Of a stretch of 44,462 nt of DNA, positions 11,801 to 18,761 are shown one piece after another (the stretch's first letter is position 1; every line of letters starts with the position of its first letter). The notes under the pieces were generated by a model that made no database searches, had not been told where the DNA came from, and saw only the letters and a list, made by a program, of their open reading frames with translations. The stretch is from Saprospiraceae bacterium (lineage in GTDB: Bacteria; Bacteroidota; Bacteroidia; Chitinophagales; Saprospiraceae), in assembly GCA_022448995.1 (NCBI GenBank), contig JAKVCT010000010.1, positions 1 through 44,462 on the forward strand, in the 5' to 3' direction. The position numbers and the translations under genes are program-made.

Positions 11801-14800
11801 GTTATCTCAAGTACAGATACTACAGATACGATTAGCTATAGTTATACACTACCAGGAACTTATATTCCAGAGTTGGTGCTAGATGATGGTTTAGGATGTA
11901 CCATATCTTTTCAGGGAGATACAATAGTTGTTTTAGGAGTACCTGAAGTATCCTTTATTGCAGACTCTTTGATCTGTGAGACAGATTCCATCTTATTTGA
12001 GGCTGTGAATGCAGCAAATTATACTTATGAGTGGTCTTTTGAAGGAGCTATCCCCAATACGGCTAATATACCGAATCCTCAGGTATATTATCCAGATACA
12101 GGTACTTGGGATGTAGAGTTAATTGTGAGTGAGGGGCTTTGTTCAGATACACTAAATTTATCCAATTGGGTCGAAGTTGGTGAGCAACCCAATGCTGGTT
12201 TTGAAGCTCTTTGGGTGGATACCTGTGGAGCTGCGGTAAATATTTTTACGGATACTTCATCTAGTGGAAGTGGCGTAATCAATCAATGGATTTGGAATGG
12301 TGTTGTAGGTACGGCTACAGACACAGTAGCTTATCCTGTCAATGATTCTTTTATAGTTGAGTTGATTGTTTCTAATGATTATGGTTGTACAGATACAGCG
12401 AATTTAGAGATTTATACCCGACCAATTCCAACAGTGAGCATAGATCCTATTTCTTTGGATTGTAATGAGGACAGTGTTCAATTATTAGGTAATAGTTCTA
12501 CAGGGAACTATACTTGGGAAACGGGGGCTAATTTGAGTGATAGTACAATTATGAATCCTTGGTTATATACTGATAGCGTGGTGACTGTTTTTCTGTCTAC
12601 TGAAACTGTTTATGGGTGTAGAGCTATAGATTCTACGGTTTTAGTCTTACAGGCTCCTATCGCACTCAATTTAGAGGGGGATACCATTTGTATAGGTGAG
12701 ACAGGTAATTTAACGGCAAGTTCTAATCCTGATTATACCTATTTGTGGCAATCTACAGTGGCCCTGAGCGATAATGCGATTCCAAATCCAAGTACTAATC
12801 CAAGTCAAACAACATGGTATAGTTTGTTGGTAACAGATACTACAGGCTGTGAGATTCGAGATAGTGTACAGGTGATTGTGAATGATTTACCAAGTTTTAC
12901 GATGCAGGGAGACAGCATTTGTACAGGTGATACGGGAAACTTAAATGTAAGTTCTAATCCTAATTATACCTATCTGTGGCAATCTACGGTGGCCCTGAGT
13001 GATAATGCGATTCCAAATCCAAGTACCAGTCCAACGCAAGATACTTGGTATAGTTTATTGGTGACAGATACTACAGGTTGTGAGAATACAGATAGTGTGC
13101 GGGTTATTGTGAATGATTTACCAAGTTTTACGATGCAGGGAGATAGCATTTGTACAGGTGAGATAGGAAACTTAAATGTAAGTTCTAATCCTAATTATAC
13201 TTACTTATGGCAATCTACAGTGGCCGTGAGTAATAATACGATTCCAAATCCAACTTCTAGTCCAGTACAGAATACTTGGTATAGTTTGTTGGTGACAGAT
13301 ACTACAGGCTGTGAGAATACAGATAGTGTGCAGGTTATTGTGAATGATTTACCAAGTTTTACGATGCAGGGAGACAGCATTTGTGAAGGGGAAACAGGAA
13401 ATTTAACGGCAAGTTCTAATCCTAATTATACCTATTTGTGGCAATCTACAGTGGCCGTGAGTAATAATACGATTCCCAATCCAAGTACAAGCCCAATGCA
13501 AGATACTTGGTATAGTTTGTTGGTGACAGATACAACAGGCTGTGAAAATACGGATAGTGTACAGGTGATTGTAAGTCCTGCGCCAAGTTTTGCTCTAGAA
13601 GGAGACAGTATTTGTGAGGGCGAAACAGGAAATTTAACGGCAAGTTCTAATCCTGATTATACCTATTTGTGGCAATCTACGGTGGCAGTGAGTGATAATA
13701 CGATTCCCAATCCAAATTCTAGTCCAGTACAGAGCACTTGGTATAGCTTATTAGTAACAGATACTCTAGGTTGTGAGAATAGTGACAGTGTGCAAATTGT
13801 GGTAAACACTTTGCCTAACTTCAGCATCGAAGGAGATAGTATTTGTGAGGGCGAAACTGCCTTCTTAACGGCAAGTTCTAATCCTGATTATACTTACTTT
13901 TGGCAATCTACAGTGGCAGTGAGTGATAATACGATTCCTGATCCAAGTACAAATCCAATACAAGACACTTGGTACACACTATTAGTGACAGATGTAACAG
14001 GTTGTGAGCGTATGGATAGTACTTTTGTTTTGGTAAGTACACTACCTAATGCTGCTATTACAGCGAGTGTAGATACTTTGTGTGAGGGGGATAGTGTGTT
14101 GCTTAGTGCAACAGGAGGAGCAAACTATACATGGTTGCCCAATAATTCAGTCAGTGATGTGAATCAAGCCACTACTTGGGCATATCCTGATTCTAGTCAG
14201 CAGTATATCGTCGAGGTTGATGAAAATGGATGTATTGCACGAGACACAGTTTGGTTGGAAATCCGTCCACGAGATGTTTTGTTAGGGAATGATGTGGTAA
14301 TTTGTATTGGGGATACTGTACAGTTGGGCGTGAGTGGGGCAAGTGCTAATACCGAACTAATTTGGTCGCCTATTACTGGTTTAGGTACTAATGTTGGAGA
14401 TAGTGTTTGGGTAAATGTAAACAGTACGACTACTTATTATGTGATTGGATATAGTGATTATTGTATAACTGATACTTTAGAACTTGTTGTTGAGGTGGGG
14501 CAGGATCCTGTGATTACCTTGAGTAGTAATTATGAAGAGGTAGAGTCGGGAACAACTTTGAATTTTAATAGTGAGCCTTCTGATTTGGATTATCAATGGC
14601 AAGCAAATGGGATTTTGGATTGTACGAATTGTGTAAGTGCAGCTTATACCGCTACAGAAAATGATGTAATTTATGTAACTGCTGTGGATTTGAATGGTTG
14701 TCAAACACAAGATTCTATAGTGATTCAGGTTGTAGAGAATTTAGAATGTACTACAGATTTGGTTTTTGTTCCAAATACCTTTACGCCCAATGGTGATGGT

Positions 14801-15034
14801 ATGAACGACTTACTATATGCACGATCAGGAAGTATTACAGAGTTAAATGCATTTCGGATTTATAACCGTTGGGGAAATCTTATTTTTGAAACCAAGGATA
14901 TGAATCAGGCTTGGGATGGGACTTATAGAGGAAAAAAACTAAGTACGGATGTCTTTGCCTATACCTTGGAATTTAGATGTCCTCAGACAGGAGATTTATT
15001 AATAAAACAGGGGAATATAAGTTTGATTCGTTAA
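8837..15034 (+). CDS. Giant PKD-repeat protein with T9SS type B sorting domain, paralogue 2
   Basis: This 2065-residue protein has a signal peptide (MKVLPSLKYIYCSILVLFSF, cleavage probably near ITAQ). Roughly ten PKD domains (WDFGDG, WSFGNG, WDFGDT) follow in the same order as in the upstream gene. Both open with related segments: VSFSANQTQVC there, VSFSATDTAVC here. From about residue 1280 to 1741 six tandem 77-residue Ig-like modules occur, then a diverged seventh. The C-terminus is a T9SS type B sorting domain: FVPNTFTPNGDGMNDLL, YNRWGNLIFET and WDG-x-Y-R-G. It should be exported by the type IX system and displayed or released at the cell surface; adhesion is an inference. The length excess over its paralogue is 230 residues, close to three repeat units. 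A hairpin separates it from the upstream gene, so it probably has its own promoter, though I found no convincing -7 box. Confidence 0.88.
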   Translation: MKVLPSLKYIYCSILVLFSFTITAQTTVSFSATDTAVCVPALIQFSDNTSSSNSIVSWEWTRDGNFVSNLQDPALLFNTPGTYDICLSVTDNLGNITTQCETAYITIFALPNADFSVDVTEGCAPLDVNFTDLSTLGDAPITDWLWDFGDGVLDSTQQNPFHSYTTLGNFDVTLVITDSNTCSSSILVSDLITTYDVPTAIITNDLTVPVCGLPGTITFNGFGQSATPPLTYTWDFGDNTTAIGQTSTHLYTSPGCYTPTLTVASGNCATTVVADTCLVVVPAPVADFTMDAPTACELPHVVNFTNNSSNANSYTWSFGNGGSSTAISPSHTYTAYDSEGDNPDGVFPIVLAVTNSEGCVDTLRDTVLISNLEANINLVSINNCIPSGTTTFSDNSTNVSNAFQSVTWNWDFGNTLGATTENTSTTYPDSGTYVTQLIVTDNIGCVDSVSLSNSYGILPVIDSFVMTPDTLCRSDKISLQAWGSSYIDSWSWSFSDGTGTNGASTTHEFIDTGLITGTVIASFNGCETMLNLNPTYVLPPIAQFAPNIDCGSLTVDFLNTSIGADTWFWDFGDTTVTTDTNSIDFNPTYTYPDTGIYEVVLSVWNATTNCFDDTTVVVNLRPLIADFEIQDTICAPDTIQPINTSINGAFWSWGTSFSGNYVLNSADAEPQIVFQTEGLDTIRLLIGASNGCIDTFKQVVYVSRMQAQISAAPPFGCAPLNTTLTDATLSTISPVIAWTWDMGETASSINRTYTNPGVYTASLIVQNDFGCVDTASIQLNADFVDASLNAQRDVCIGNSVLIFSSSTSSAPLDLSWDFGDGNSSTDNPFVFHTYASAGLYTVCLAASTLSGCSDTVCLTDWIEVHDPSALFTQDTTFTTCPPLEVNFTDLSPSGTQWSWDFGDGSTSNLENPSHIYSDAGSYDVTLTVSAIPGCTDTRIYPDLIQISGPSGSIYAPSERDCAPVELELVGTGQNTISYTWLYGNGDFDVISSTDTTDTISYSYTLPGTYIPELVLDDGLGCTISFQGDTIVVLGVPEVSFIADSLICETDSILFEAVNAANYTYEWSFEGAIPNTANIPNPQVYYPDTGTWDVELIVSEGLCSDTLNLSNWVEVGEQPNAGFEALWVDTCGAAVNIFTDTSSSGSGVINQWIWNGVVGTATDTVAYPVNDSFIVELIVSNDYGCTDTANLEIYTRPIPTVSIDPISLDCNEDSVQLLGNSSTGNYTWETGANLSDSTIMNPWLYTDSVVTVFLSTETVYGCRAIDSTVLVLQAPIALNLEGDTICIGETGNLTASSNPDYTYLWQSTVALSDNAIPNPSTNPSQTTWYSLLVTDTTGCEIRDSVQVIVNDLPSFTMQGDSICTGDTGNLNVSSNPNYTYLWQSTVALSDNAIPNPSTSPTQDTWYSLLVTDTTGCENTDSVRVIVNDLPSFTMQGDSICTGEIGNLNVSSNPNYTYLWQSTVAVSNNTIPNPTSSPVQNTWYSLLVTDTTGCENTDSVQVIVNDLPSFTMQGDSICEGETGNLTASSNPNYTYLWQSTVAVSNNTIPNPSTSPMQDTWYSLLVTDTTGCENTDSVQVIVSPAPSFALEGDSICEGETGNLTASSNPDYTYLWQSTVAVSDNTIPNPNSSPVQSTWYSLLVTDTLGCENSDSVQIVVNTLPNFSIEGDSICEGETAFLTASSNPDYTYFWQSTVAVSDNTIPDPSTNPIQDTWYTLLVTDVTGCERMDSTFVLVSTLPNAAITASVDTLCEGDSVLLSATGGANYTWLPNNSVSDVNQATTWAYPDSSQQYIVEVDENGCIARDTVWLEIRPRDVLLGNDVVICIGDTVQLGVSGASANTELIWSPITGLGTNVGDSVWVNVNSTTTYYVIGYSDYCITDTLELVVEVGQDPVITLSSNYEEVESGTTLNFNSEPSDLDYQWQANGILDCTNCVSAAYTATENDVIYVTAVDLNGCQTQDSIVIQVVENLECTTDLVFVPNTFTPNGDGMNDLLYARSGSITELNAFRIYNRWGNLIFETKDMNQAWDGTYRGKKLSTDVFAYTLEFRCPQTGDLLIKQGNISLIR
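12676..14061 (+). repeat. Six in-register 231-bp coding repeats
   Basis: Aligned landmarks (the GDSIC codons) fall at 12676, 12907, 13138, 13369, 13600 and 13831, an exact period of 231 bp (77 codons) with no indel. Each unit encodes an Ig-like module: GDSIC, NLTASSNP, YTYLWQSTVA, IPNP, TWYSLLVTDTTGC and DSVQVIV. Units 2-4 are nearly identical at the DNA level, and the outer units are more diverged. A seventh related module after 14061 has a different length and sequence. Confidence 0.92.
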
Positions 15035-15063
15035 GGTCTATCCAAGCTATACGTCCTGTGTGG

Positions 15064-15093
15064 TGGAAAACTGCGAAAAATATAGTAAATTTG
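15064..15093 (+). promoter_or_regulatory. Bacteroidota-type promoter for pgsA
   Basis: A perfect -7 box of the Bacteroidota primary sigma factor (TAnnTTTG) is present as taaatttg at 15086-15093. Exactly 19 bases upstream is tgg, one change from the -33 consensus TTG. It lies in the 90-bp gap before pgsA, so transcription would start near 15100, leaving a leader of about 25 nt. Confidence 0.55.
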
Positions 15094-15124
15094 GGGACTT
15101 TTTTGATAAAAGCTAATAAGACTT

Positions 15125-15703
15125 ATGTTCAATGTCCCAAATACGCTCTCAGCTCTTCGAATTTTAGTTGGATTTGTCGTACCGTTTATGGTACTGGTAG
15201 AGGATATGAATATTCGGATTTGGTCTGCTATTTTATTTGCTATTGCCGCTGGAACAGACTGGTTTGATGGTTGGTATGCACGCAAGTATAATTTGATTAC
15301 CAAACTGGGTAAAATAATGGATCCTATTGCTGACAAAGTGATTGTTTTAGGAACTTTCATTGCTATGTCTAGCTTGACAGCCATTAATATGTATTCGATT
15401 TGGTGGGTAGTACCTATTTTCTTTAGAGAAGTCGCCATCACCTTTTTCCGAATAATGTTCCTAATACAAGAACGCGAAACAGTGGATGCAGCTAGTTTCT
15501 CTGGAAAAGCTAAAACAGTGGTGCAAATGCTAACTTTACCATGTGCGTATTTTTATTATATGTTCTTGGAATATGGGCAGATAGAGCTAGTTGTACTTTG
15601 GTGGGTGATGTACACCATGTTGATAGCCTCTGTAGTATTTACCATGGTTTCGGGTTGGCGTTTCTTCGAACGTAATTGGAAAGTAATCCGTGGAATGGCT
15701 TAG
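15125..15703 (+). CDS. pgsA: CDP-alcohol phosphatidyltransferase, likely PgsA
   Basis: This 192-residue membrane enzyme carries the full CDP-alcohol phosphatidyltransferase signature D-x2-D-G-x2-A-R-x9-G-x3-D-x3-D, seen as DWFDGWYAR followed by GKIMDPIAD at about residues 64-90. These aspartates bind the metal ions and CDP-lipid. Four to six hydrophobic segments fit an inner-membrane protein. PgsA makes phosphatidylglycerol phosphate from CDP-diacylglycerol and glycerol 3-phosphate. The length is normal for PgsA. Family members differ in acceptor alcohol, so substrate assignment rests on overall similarity and on the phosphatase encoded 27 bp downstream. The start ATG lies just after a well-matched promoter and there is no Shine-Dalgarno sequence. 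Confidence 0.85.
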   Translation: MFNVPNTLSALRILVGFVVPFMVLVEDMNIRIWSAILFAIAAGTDWFDGWYARKYNLITKLGKIMDPIADKVIVLGTFIAMSSLTAINMYSIWWVVPIFFREVAITFFRIMFLIQERETVDAASFSGKAKTVVQMLTLPCAYFYYMFLEYGQIELVVLWWVMYTMLIASVVFTMVSGWRFFERNWKVIRGMA

Positions 15704-15730
15704 GAATTACTTAGCAAGAAAATAGAATTC

Positions 15731-16222
15731 ATGAAAGGAAAAGAATCACTCAGTAAGACAAAATATGCAGAATATATTCGAGATTTTACTGCTTTAGGAA
15801 ATCCATTTTTGCTTTTATTGGTAACCTTTTGCACCCTAGGCATGTTACCTTTTGAGAAGGCAAGTCATTTATGGATACTTTTGCTTATTGGTTTTATGGT
15901 CAATGAATTTATCTGTTCTGGGATTAAATTTTTGTGGCATAAGCCTCGTCCAAATGGGCAAACTTTTGATAGTGCCTTTGAAAAAATTGATGCGGGAAGT
16001 TTCCCAAGTATACATTCATCCAGGATATCATTTGTCTATGGAAGTTTGGCTTACGTGCAGTACTTCGAACAGAATTATCACTACTTGATCGTCTTTATTT
16101 TTGTCATTTTATTGGTGGGATATTCACGGATTTTTCTAAAAAAGCATTTTTTTATAGATGTAATGGCCGGTTATGGCTTTGGTTTAATTACCTCAGTAAT
16201 ATCTATTTTGCTATATTATTAA
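15731..16222 (+). CDS. PAP2-family membrane phosphatase
   Basis: This 163-residue membrane protein has all three PAP2 (type 2 phosphatidic acid phosphatase) motifs: K-x6-R-P as KFLWHKPRP at about 73-81, PSxHS as FPSIHSSR at about 96-103, and S-R-x5-H-x3-D as YSRIFLKKHFFID near 136-148. The two histidines and the arginines form the catalytic site. Four to five hydrophobic segments are visible. The gene starts 27 bp after pgsA on the same strand, so the pair is probably co-transcribed. An attractive inference is that it removes phosphate from phosphatidylglycerol phosphate, like PgpB. Undecaprenyl pyrophosphate phosphatase activity is the main alternative, because PAP2 enzymes vary in substrate. 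Confidence 0.85.
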   Translation: MKGKESLSKTKYAEYIRDFTALGNPFLLLLVTFCTLGMLPFEKASHLWILLLIGFMVNEFICSGIKFLWHKPRPNGQTFDSAFEKIDAGSFPSIHSSRISFVYGSLAYVQYFEQNYHYLIVFIFVILLVGYSRIFLKKHFFIDVMAGYGFGLITSVISILLYY

Positions 16223-16370
16223 CTCATTATTAAGTGCTTATAGAAATTTTTTTTTTTAAAAAAAACTTATTTTCTCTCTGTTTTTTTTAATTTTTAGATA
16301 AAAATTACGACATTTGCCACCGCTCAAAATACAAAATACAGTATAAATAAAAAACTTTTAAAAATAGAGA

Positions 16371-16691
16371 ATGAGAAAAGCTGATTTAGTTGCTCGTATC
16401 GCAGACAAGACCAAAATATCTAAAGTTGATGTATTGGTAACTTTGGAAACATTCTTTAAAGAGGTGAAAGAAAGCCTTGCAGAAGGTGAAAATGTTTATG
16501 TTCGTGGATTTGGTAGCTTTGTTGCCAAAAAGCGTGCTAAGAAAATTGGACGTAATATTAAGAAAAATCAGGCAATGGAAATTCCTGCGCACTATATTCC
16601 TGCGTTCAAACCTGCCAAAGTATTCGTAGACAAAGTGAAGAAGAACCTTGTGGTAGAGAATAAAAAGAAGGCTGGAGTAAGTACAAAGTAA
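16371..16691 (+). CDS. HU-family DNA-binding protein
   Basis: This 106-residue protein fits the HU/IHF family over its whole first 95 residues. The N-terminal helices (MRKADLVARIADKTKISK) form the dimer body. The beta arm includes VYVRGFGSFVAKKR, GRNIKKNQAMEIP and FKPAKVFVDKVKK. A lysine-rich tail (VENKKKAGVSTK) is longer than in E. coli HU. It should bind and bend DNA as a dimer in the nucleoid. Homologues in Bacteroidota commonly lie close to the TPR and RNase E/G genes, as here. The 148-bp upstream gap contains an 11-T/8-A homopolymer run and a weak -7-like box (gacatttg), not a clear promoter. Confidence 0.93.
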   Translation: MRKADLVARIADKTKISKVDVLVTLETFFKEVKESLAEGENVYVRGFGSFVAKKRAKKIGRNIKKNQAMEIPAHYIPAFKPAKVFVDKVKKNLVVENKKKAGVSTK

Positions 16692-16733
16692 TTCCATAGG
16701 CACTGAATTGTTTAGTGTAGCTAATTTAAAAAT

Positions 16734-17621
16734 ATGCGGATTTCATTAGGTCAAGTCATAGCAGTTTTGGTTGCTATTGGAGTATTCACAGGTTTAATAT
16801 ACCTGCGTTCCAAACCCATTTTTGAAAAAGGAGGGAAGGACGCAGAGTCCTTAGAGAATTCTCCATTGACAGAAGAAGCCGTGCTTGTTGAAGCCCGAAA
16901 TCGTTTGGATACAGGTCAACTCAAATATCTGACTGAGTTAGAACGGCACCGGGCGGAAGCTGCCACTATTTCTCTAGCTAAGGAGGCAGATGTCTTAAAA
17001 TTGATGTCTCAAGCGTGGAATAGTTGGCAAAATTTCATGGTTGGTGGTATTTATGCCGAAAAAGTTGCTATATTGATGGACGAAGCACAAGCCTGGGCCA
17101 TTGCAGGAACAACTTATGGGATTGGGTTTAGGAGATCAAAAGATGCTAAACACAAGATGTTTTCGGCACAAAAGGCAATTGCGTCTTTTCAAGAAGCGCA
17201 AAAATTAGCACCAGATGAAGAAGAGCATTGGATTAACGAAGCCGTTATGTATATTGATTTGTCGCAAGTGGATCGTTCCGTTATGCCAATGACAGGAATT
17301 CGTAAGCTACAAAATTTAGATATACAGTTTCCGAATAATGTGAAAGTTAATATTGCTTTAGCGCGTTTATCTTTTGATGTATCTAAAGATTACGAAAAAG
17401 CAATTCCACGTTTTCAGAAGGTTTTAGCTATTTATGATACTGCAGCAGTAGATTCAAGTGTATTACTTGAGGTTAATTACTCTTTATCAAAATGTTACGC
17501 TGAACAAAGTGACACTAGTTCTGCAATAGACTATTTGGAACATTGCTTAGAACTTACACAGGATTCTGCTATTCTTGCAGCGATACTTTCCGAGCAGAGA
17601 AACTTGGAGGTTTCCAATTAA
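16734..17621 (+). CDS. Membrane-anchored TPR protein
   Basis: This 295-residue protein has an N-terminal membrane segment (GQVIAVLVAIGVFTGLIYL, residues about 6-24) that is probably an uncleaved anchor. A soluble alpha-helical region follows, with at least three or four TPR-like pairs, for example AIASFQEAQKLAPDEEEHWI, AIPRFQKVLAIYDTA and AIDYLEHCLELTQD. It begins 42 bp after the HU gene on the same strand, so the two are probably co-transcribed. TPR proteins act as protein-binding scaffolds; the partner cannot be read from the sequence. A 23-nt imperfect hairpin at 17649-17706 follows and could end this transcript. Confidence 0.8.
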   Translation: MRISLGQVIAVLVAIGVFTGLIYLRSKPIFEKGGKDAESLENSPLTEEAVLVEARNRLDTGQLKYLTELERHRAEAATISLAKEADVLKLMSQAWNSWQNFMVGGIYAEKVAILMDEAQAWAIAGTTYGIGFRRSKDAKHKMFSAQKAIASFQEAQKLAPDEEEHWINEAVMYIDLSQVDRSVMPMTGIRKLQNLDIQFPNNVKVNIALARLSFDVSKDYEKAIPRFQKVLAIYDTAAVDSSVLLEVNYSLSKCYAEQSDTSSAIDYLEHCLELTQDSAILAAILSEQRNLEVSN

Positions 17622-17648
17622 GTAGTAGCTTGTCAACAGTTACTACGA

Positions 17649-17706
17649 ACGATAGTTTGTTGATTTTTGGTCAAAGATTGAAAACCAAAAACCTGCGAAC
17701 TATTGT
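17649..17706 (+). terminator. Imperfect 23-nt hairpin after the TPR gene
   Basis: The left arm runs acgatagtttgt...tttttggt and the right arm accaaaaa...cgaactattgt, with wobbles in the lower half and an 8-bp perfect upper stem. No T-run follows directly, so it could be a weak terminator, a processing site or part of the leader of the small basic protein at 17754. Confidence 0.45.
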
Positions 17707-17753
17707 ACAACAGAATGAATAAAAATTAATTAATAAACTAAATTGTATAGCAT

Positions 17754-17849
17754 ATGCCTTGTGGAAGAAAACGCAAAAGACATAAGATTGCGACGCATAA
17801 ACGTAAAAAGAGATTACGTAAAAACCGTCACAAGAAGAAGAAGAAATAA
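17754..17849 (+). CDS. 31-residue basic protein, COX24/AURKAIP1 (mS38)-like
   Basis: ATG to TAA encodes 31 residues: MPCGRKRKRHKIATHKRKKR then LRKNRHKKKKK. The core KRKRHKIATHKRKKRLRKNR matches the COX24/AURKAIP1 C-terminal family (Pfam PF08213), known as a tiny protein conserved across Bacteroidota. Its mitochondrial relative is mS38 of the small ribosomal subunit. About two thirds of the residues are K, R or H, as expected for a protein buried in rRNA. A strong terminator begins 10 bases after the stop, which supports a real short transcript. The gene lies between the HU/TPR pair and the RNase E/G gene. A ribosomal role in bacteria is an inference from the mitochondrial homologue. Confidence 0.85.
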   Translation: MPCGRKRKRHKIATHKRKKRLRKNRHKKKKK

Positions 17850-17859
17850 GATAGCTTGA

Positions 17860-17905
17860 GGTCTATGCTGCTGAATAAAAGTAGCATAGACCAAGTTTGT
17901 TTTAT
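17860..17905 (+). terminator. Intrinsic terminator after the small basic protein
   Basis: A 13-bp stem (ggtctatgctgct with agtagcatagacc, one G-U pair) and a 7-nt loop are followed by the T-rich tract gtttgtttt. A second perfect 11-bp hairpin (atttatctgtt with aacagataaat) follows at 17918-17944. Confidence 0.85.
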
Positions 17906-18761
17906 CACTACTGGAAAATTTATCTGTTGTATAAACAGATAAATCAGTCCGTATTCAGGGCATATCTAAATTTGTTCTAAAAGGTAATATGAGGGCTCTT
18001 TTTTTCAATAGCTGTGGTAGCTAGCAGAGCTCACTACAAGTTAGTTTTGACTAGGACTATTTCGCAGGCTATTCACTCAAACCAAGAAGAGTTCAACAAG
18101 GTTAAAATTGTACTCATATTAATAAATACACTAATTTTAGATATACTCTTAAAGAAAAAAACAATCCTAAATAGATATTATTTAGCATTGTAGCAACAAA
18201 AAATAAGCAGGTACAGCTCGCAAGAAAATACCTTCAAGTAGAAGTCTAAAAGTTTTGCAGATCATTGTTTATTTCTCACAAATTGAGTCTGCAAACAACA
18301 ACAACAACTTCAACAACAACGCTTACATAAGTAGATAGCCACAATTAAGTTGCATTTAATTCAAACAGTCTTTTTGTACTGCACTTTGTTAAAAAGCCTC
18401 GCGATAGCCCTGCTATCCCTACGTTTAACTTTGTTCCTTGTTCAGCATCAAAAAAACTTGTGAATTATTATAAAATTAATTGTGTCCACCTACTTACTTC
18501 TACTAAAAAAATCCTGTTTTTCAGCTTACTGAAAGTAGTTTAATTCTTTATAAAAGAATTACTAAAACTACCTTGTTTACTTGCCATATCATATGAAATA
18601 GAAGAGCAAAAAATAATGGCTTTTCTATCAGGCAAATCTATGCCTAAAAATAAGATCATACATATTATTTATTTGATTGAATGATAGTACTTGGTTTTGT
18701 TGACATCATGTATGTTATACAAAGCTCATGGACTATAGATTGAAAACAGGGCTTAATAATT
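17906..18761 (+). other. Long non-coding stretch upstream of the RNase E/G gene
   Basis: No ORF of gene quality is present on either strand. The visible structure includes a perfect 11-bp hairpin at 17918-17944, a CAA-rich tract at 18292-18321, a gatag-ccctg-ctatc mini-hairpin near 18404-18418, and two back-to-back hairpins at 18519-18534 (tttcag-ctta-ctgaaa) and 18535-18571 (gtagttt...aaactac). The base composition is AT-rich, like the other gaps. It may hold the promoter and a long 5' leader of the downstream gene, or an unannotated small RNA. Confidence 0.5.

Noticed and set aside
12676..14061. Possible CRISPR-like or satellite array
   Set aside because: The repeats are 231 bp, contiguous and in frame within a long coding region, with no spacers.
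15031..15441. 136-codon minus-strand frame opposite pgsA
   Set aside because: pgsA has a full catalytic signature and a promoter on the plus strand; the antisense frame has no motif.
16247..16265. T11/A8 run as a terminator or slippery site
   Set aside because: It is a simple homopolymer pair after the PAP2 gene; no proper stem precedes it, and it is also a likely place for sequencing indels.
18292..18321. CAA-rich tract as a microsatellite switch
   Set aside because: It is short, imperfect and far from any start codon, with no frame or promoter that its length could switch.
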